Part shown: piece by piece, positions 28,401 through 34,400 of the stretch
How the letters are laid out: the number at the start of each line of letters is the position of its first letter
How positions within the stretch are numbered: the first letter of the stretch is position 1
Assembly: GCF_049243985.1 (NCBI RefSeq)
Contig: NC_135376.1
Coordinates: 29,756,001 to 29,820,000, forward strand
Source: Paroedura picta
Taxonomy: Eukaryota > Chordata > Lepidosauria > Squamata > Gekkonidae
Length of the DNA stretch: 64,000 nt
Direction: 5' to 3'
The notes under the pieces: model-generated
Database searches by the model: none
What the model saw: the letters and a program-made list of their open reading frames with translations, nothing else
What the model was told of the DNA's origin: nothing
Position numbers and translations under genes: made by a program

Positions 28401-31400
28401 TTGGTTTCTATAGCATAACTTTTATTTTAATTGCATTCTTTCCCCATCCAAGTCTTGGTTATAATGACTGAATTTATATTTTAGGAATTTATGAAAAAGT
28501 GGAGGGAGGTTGCTGGTTATCTCAGCAAAGTCTGTGAAGAAATAGATTAATGCTGGGGTGTAGAGGAGAAGCAACAATTTTGAGTCTTCAACCCTGTATG
28601 GGATCTCTCAAAGAATTGTTGAACAAGACTCAAAGTCACCATTCCCATCTTGCTCATTTCCCAGTTTGATTAGGGTGGGAATTCAGATATTGATAGCAAG
28701 GATATGCTGCAGTCAGCAAGGCTTCAGGGTCTGGGGTCAAGGGTGAAACTCTAATACATACCTACCTCTCCTTACAAGGGAAGCAGGCTTCAGTATTTAT
28801 TAGGCATGTGATTCAACTCAGACAAACCAAAAAATACCTGAATCAATGCTGATTCATGTATTTTTTCAACTCATCTATGCCAAACTGCTCATTCCAAAAC
28901 TGCATTCAAATAGTCCAAATCATGATTCGGTCACAATTCAGCCATTTAAATGCTTCCCCCCATTTGCCCAGGCAGTGCCTGACAAGATGGGGGGAAGAGC
29001 ACATGCTGAACAGCTAATAATTACACCCCACCCACTCCCTTAAAATCTTTTCCCAACTGGCTGCAAAAGTAGGGCAAGCATTTAAAGCCAGAATACTGAT
29101 CAGCTGATAATGACAGCCAGGCCACCCACTCCCTTTAAATTCCTCCCCAAGCTGGGAAAGAATTTAAAGGGAGCGGTTGCAGAGCTGTCATATCAGGTGT
29201 TAGGCAGCCACCTCTGCTTGCTTTCACTGCTTTCCCCCCACCCTACCTTCACAGGCAGTTTTGCCAGAGAAGGGAGGGGAATTCATGTGCAAAACCCCCA
29301 AAACTTTTGTAATCGATTTACCTGAATCTGAAAAAGTGAAGGGATATTCATGCATTTCAGGTCTGAACAAAATATTTCAGGCCAAATCTGAAATGGTACG
29401 AATTTTTTTCTGTGTGCACATGCCTAGTGTATATTAGATCTGTGACTTTCCTGGCATGTTGGATTAGAACTACCCACTCCACAGGGGTCTTACTAACTAA
29501 CTCACCATATTCCTTTAAGGAGGCCACAACTTACATTAAACTCAGATACCAGCATTTGCTTCTTTATTTCCTTCACGCTACAGCAGTGCCTCTTGGACTT
29601 GCAGAGCTACTGTTCATTTCAATGCTTCATATACTGGTTACTAGGTTTCCCCACAGGGTGGCAGTGTCCTCACAAAAGAGGAATGCAATAGCGGACTGAC
29701 TAATCCTTTACTCTCCAAAGATGTTTTATGTCAGCATTAGGTTTGTGTCCTGCTGGTTGAAGTTCAGATTCATCCTGTGCTAATACAGAGTGTGGTTTTA
29801 ACGCTTTCCATCTATCCATTGTGCGCAAGCATTCAAGAAAGCCCGGGGAGGGTGGTGGTGGTTGTTACCTAAATGGTTAGATAAGTTACACTTCCATCTG
29901 CACTGCATTGCTTGACACTTGGACCGCTTATTGTACTAGCTCTCATTGCTACGGTTTGTGGTTTTTCGTCAGGGCTTCTTTGAAGAGGAAGAGGGTAAGG
30001 AGTACATCTACAAAGAGCCCAAATTAACAGGCCTGTCTGAGATTTCCCAGAGATTGCTAAAGCTTTATGCAGATAAATTTGGAGCAGACAATGTGAAAAT
30101 AATTCAAGACTCCAACAAGGTACGGGGGGTGGGGACGCAGACTTACCCAACTCCAAAATCAGTCTGTTTGGATAGTTCTCTTGCACAAGCCCCACTGAAA
30201 TGAATGGAAGCTGAACAAAAATACAGTAGAAACCCCCTCTCCACCCCCACCTTTTTACTGAGTTGAGGAACTGCCAACAAAAGGCCTTCCTTGGGGATTT
30301 GTGTCCCTCTCCCACTACAGTGAAGGGGCTTCCTGCTTGATGTCTGGTGGTTGTTATCAAGTACCCAAGTCAAATATGTGCACCCGTCAACAGCAGAAAA
30401 ACATGCAAACATATGTGCTTGTGTTTCCCTTCGGTCAATATTCAGTAGTCTTCAAGTTCTAAACGGTTTGTTTAATTCACAATAGGTCAATCCCAAAGAC
30501 TTAGATCCAAAGTATGCCTACATCCAGGTGACATACGTCACACCTTTCTTTGAGGAGAAAGAAGCTGAGGAACGGAAGACTGACTTTGAGATGCATCACA
30601 ACATCGACCGCTTTGTGTTTGAAACCCCCTTCACACTGTCAGGAAAGAAGCACGGAGGGGTGGAAGAGCAATGCAAGAGACGAACCATCCTGACAAGTAT
30701 GCATGTTGCTGCATCATTCAGTGCGCTGACAAGTGGCTGGAGGTTTGCTCTGGCATTGTCAGAGGTTATGTTTAGGACACATTTCAGAACTCACAGCACA
30801 CTGTTCCACTTCCTCACCCAGAGGAAAACCCCATTGACTACAGTTAGACTTACTTCTGAGTGAGCCTGCATAAGATTGTGCTGTCAATCATTTATCTAGA
30901 CATTTTGTATGCAGAACTTTTGCTTGACCTGAAATTTATTGCTTTTATTAGGGGAGGGCTGAAGGGAATTATTCATTAAACAAGGCTTTTTAAAGCACAT
31001 TCATTTGGGGGAAAATCATTGTGATTGGCCATTGCAGTTAGTCATATTTCTTCATTTGCGTTATAATTCATGGGCACATTAATGAATTATAAATGCCAAG
31101 CTTTAAAACAGGAAGGGCGTGATTCTTAACACTTCAAGAATATGAAAAACGCAGGGCATGTGAATCTATCCATTTTTGGAACAGGAAAAATATAGAGGAA
31201 GTTTGTTATAGATTTGTTGCTGTTGTGTGTGCAAGGTTAATATGCTGTCTCGTTTATAGACGGAATGCTGTGATAGGGGAATTCTGCTTAAATGAGTGTC
31301 TCCTGTTTTCGAGTGCAGCCAGCCATTTATTTCCTTACGTGAAGAAGAGGATACAAGTCATCAGCCAAGTGAGCACAGAACTGAATCCCATCGAAGTAGC

Positions 31401-34400
31401 AATTGATGAGATGTCTAAAAAAATTTCAGAACTCAATCAGCTTTGCACAATGGAAGAAGTGGATATGATTAGGCTACAGCTGAAACTGCAGGGCAGTGTC
31501 AGTGTCAAGGTAAATGAGGTTTCATCCTTCATTGGAATGTAATGATTTTGACAAGTCGGAGTACGGAACAAAATCTCCCTTCTTCAAAAATAAGTCTGTA
31601 AGAAGCTTTTCAAGCTCCTAGGCAGTCTGCACTTACTTTCTTTATTCCATTGTCAATCCTGTTGAATTCAGATAGCTTTGAACTCGGGTCTTCCTCTCCC
31701 CCCCCCCCCCATTGAAACAGGAAAGTCTTCTGCACGTGGTTAGGGTAGTTCAGAAGGGGGGGGGAGCCAAGCCTCTTTCTTTCTTTTCTTGAAGGGGGGG
31801 AGAGGAGCCAGGCAGGGAGCCTCTTTCTTTTCTTGGAGGGGGGGGGAGAAGATCGAAAAAGGCAGAGGAGGGAGGAAAAATCCAGGACTGGCAGAAGTTG
31901 AGAGAAATTAGGGGCTTCTCCTTTAAGGCAAGCTTGTCACATGACCAGGTGTGGCCTATCAGAGGTTCTCTACCACGGAGCTTGGTTTCCCAATCCGGAT
32001 TTTAAAATATATTAAGCATTAAAAGCACTCCAAGATATCGCACAATAAAGGTAGGGTCACTCCAGATCAATCCTTCTTAGTGCAGAAGGAAAATTTAAAT
32101 CACCCAAAATCCAAACGGAAATCGCATTCTGTGTAGAGGGCAGGGACTGATTCGATCTGGGGTTGGAATAAAAGCTCCGTGCAGTTTACACCCTACTAAA
32201 AAAGGGCACCTTGCTGCAGTCCCTGGGCCTTAAGCACACCACACACCACCTGCTCTACTACCGTAGACTGGAATCTCTTCCTCATCTGAAGTGGGTTTGT
32301 TGTGGCTGCAGAGTTCATACTTCATGGCGAGATAGGGGCATCAAAACTTTCAGCTGACAAAACAGTCATCCCTGCAGAAGGGCACTGAAAAACAGATGGC
32401 AGACTTCAGAAGGTCTGCTCATAGCACAACAGATCTGACCTTGAAGTATGGGAGGTGTTCACATGAACTTATGAAGCAGACTCAGATCTTTGGTCCTACG
32501 CTCGTGTCAACCTCAGCAGCTCCATTGTCTCAGGCATAGAATGTTTTTTTCCCCAGAATCTGCTAGGAACTGAGCTTGAAGCCTTTTGTGTGCTTGGCCA
32601 CTGAGCCTCAGCTCTTCCTTGGCTGTGTCCTTCATCCTAATGTTTTATCTGTCAGGTAAATGCAGGACCGATGGCATATGCACGAGCTTTCCTTGAAGAA
32701 ACAAATGCTAAGAAATACCCGGACAACCAAGTTAAACTGTTGAAGGAAATCTTCAGGTAAGGCCTCTAGTTCCAGAGATGGCAAGACATCTACAGTGCAG
32801 TCCTCAGAATAGTTTCACTCTTCTAAAGCACATTAAGTCAGTGGGCTTATAAGGGGATGAGTCTCCTTAGGATTGAACTGCTAATTCTTTGCCTTTAAGA
32901 CAAATTCTGATAAAGGCTGTGATTTCAGCAACACACGTTTTATTCCTAGGAATCTGTGTGCTCCCATTGTGCTTACCCTGATTTAATCCATAATAAGATA
33001 AGAAATCTGTTTCTGACTTCAGCGAGTGAACGTTATAAATTTTGTGCATTCTGTGCTGTGCAGGCAGTTTGCAGAAGCCTGTGGACAAGCCCTGGAAGTC
33101 AATGAGCGCCTTATTAAGGAGGACCAGTTAGAATATCAGGAAGAAATGAAATCTCATTATAAGGATATGCTCAACGAACTGTCTGAAGTTATGAATGAAC
33201 AGGTTTGACATTCTGTTTCAGCCTTTTATACCTACATTCATAAGTTTCTCATTTCTCTGATACCAAATTCTGCTGACTCCAGGGAAAAAAAAGTCTATCA
33301 GATCAGCCTAGTGACATAGAGCTGGAAGGGATCCCAGCACAGCCCCCTGTACTCACACAGAACTCCAATGACCCCTGCTGTATGCCCAGAGGAGGGCAAA
33401 AAAGCTCCACAATTTCTGGGCCAATCTGGTCTGAAGGAAAATCCCTTCCTGACTTTGCACAAGAATTCTAGAGAACTAGAAAGACTGCTCACCACTTTGC
33501 ATAATTTTAATTAGAACTCAGGAAAGTATTCAAGGACCTTTTTTTAGTATTTGACCCATTTTAAAAACTCTATCCTTGAGTTAATATGAGTTCAGAATTA
33601 CTTATACTGCTTTTGATTTAAAAAAAAACACCCAGAGCCACAGGTTTTGGCATACCAAATCCTCTGTGATATGCACATTTCACAGATTTTTTAATGTGGT
33701 TTATTTCTTTTAACTTAGCCACTACAATTAAGCCACAAAATATCTCCTGCAGTTTTAAGTTCTCATTGTATTAATCATTATTCTGATTTCCATATGGTTT
33801 GGTGTGGGAATGGATATTTGTTTTAAATCTGTTCAACCCCCAGACCTCAATCCCAGAAAGACTTATAGTACAAGTCTTGGCTGATTTGCCAGCAACATGT
33901 CAAGCACTGACCCTGTTCAAAGCATGACACTAGCATAAAGTTTCCCTGCATTTTCAGTTAGTGTGAACCATAGCAGTAGAGAGTCCTGCGTGGAGGCCAG
34001 CCATACCCTTTTGTCACCATGCATACGGTATACCATGCACCATGCATTGAACATTGCACCATGCAATGTACCATGCACCATGCACCATGCATTGTACCAT
34101 GCACCATGCATTGAATGACGGAGTACTATGAAGAACTGGGGGTAAAATGTAAAGACTATTAAAACTTCATCTAGAAGTCACCAGAAAAGTTTCAGTTCTT
34201 TATTCTATATTAGGATATCTAGGCCCTGTTCATGACAGAAACACTGCCACAACATTTCTTAATGTGTGTCAATCTGAAATTATTTCATAACCTGCTATAT
34301 GTGCTTATTTGTCCATTTTAATAGGGTTTTAACGGGGGTTTAAAATCTTGTGGTGACTGTAGCACTAATCACTTTGAAGGAACTTGTCTGTGGATTGAAT

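Larger units (their letters stand above)
20527..29972. other. Large DOCK10 intron (9.4 kb)
   Basis: No exon could be supported inside. It holds a LINE fragment, 5S- and tRNA-derived SINEs, a hAT MITE fragment (27555), the nested inverted repeats at 25301-25656, and a TIR element at 28801. The remainder is unremarkable AT-rich sequence. Confidence 0.7.

Noticed and set aside
29869-30360. A 163-codon minus-strand frame
   Set aside because: It is the antisense shadow of the DOCK10 exon at 29973-30119 and its flanks.
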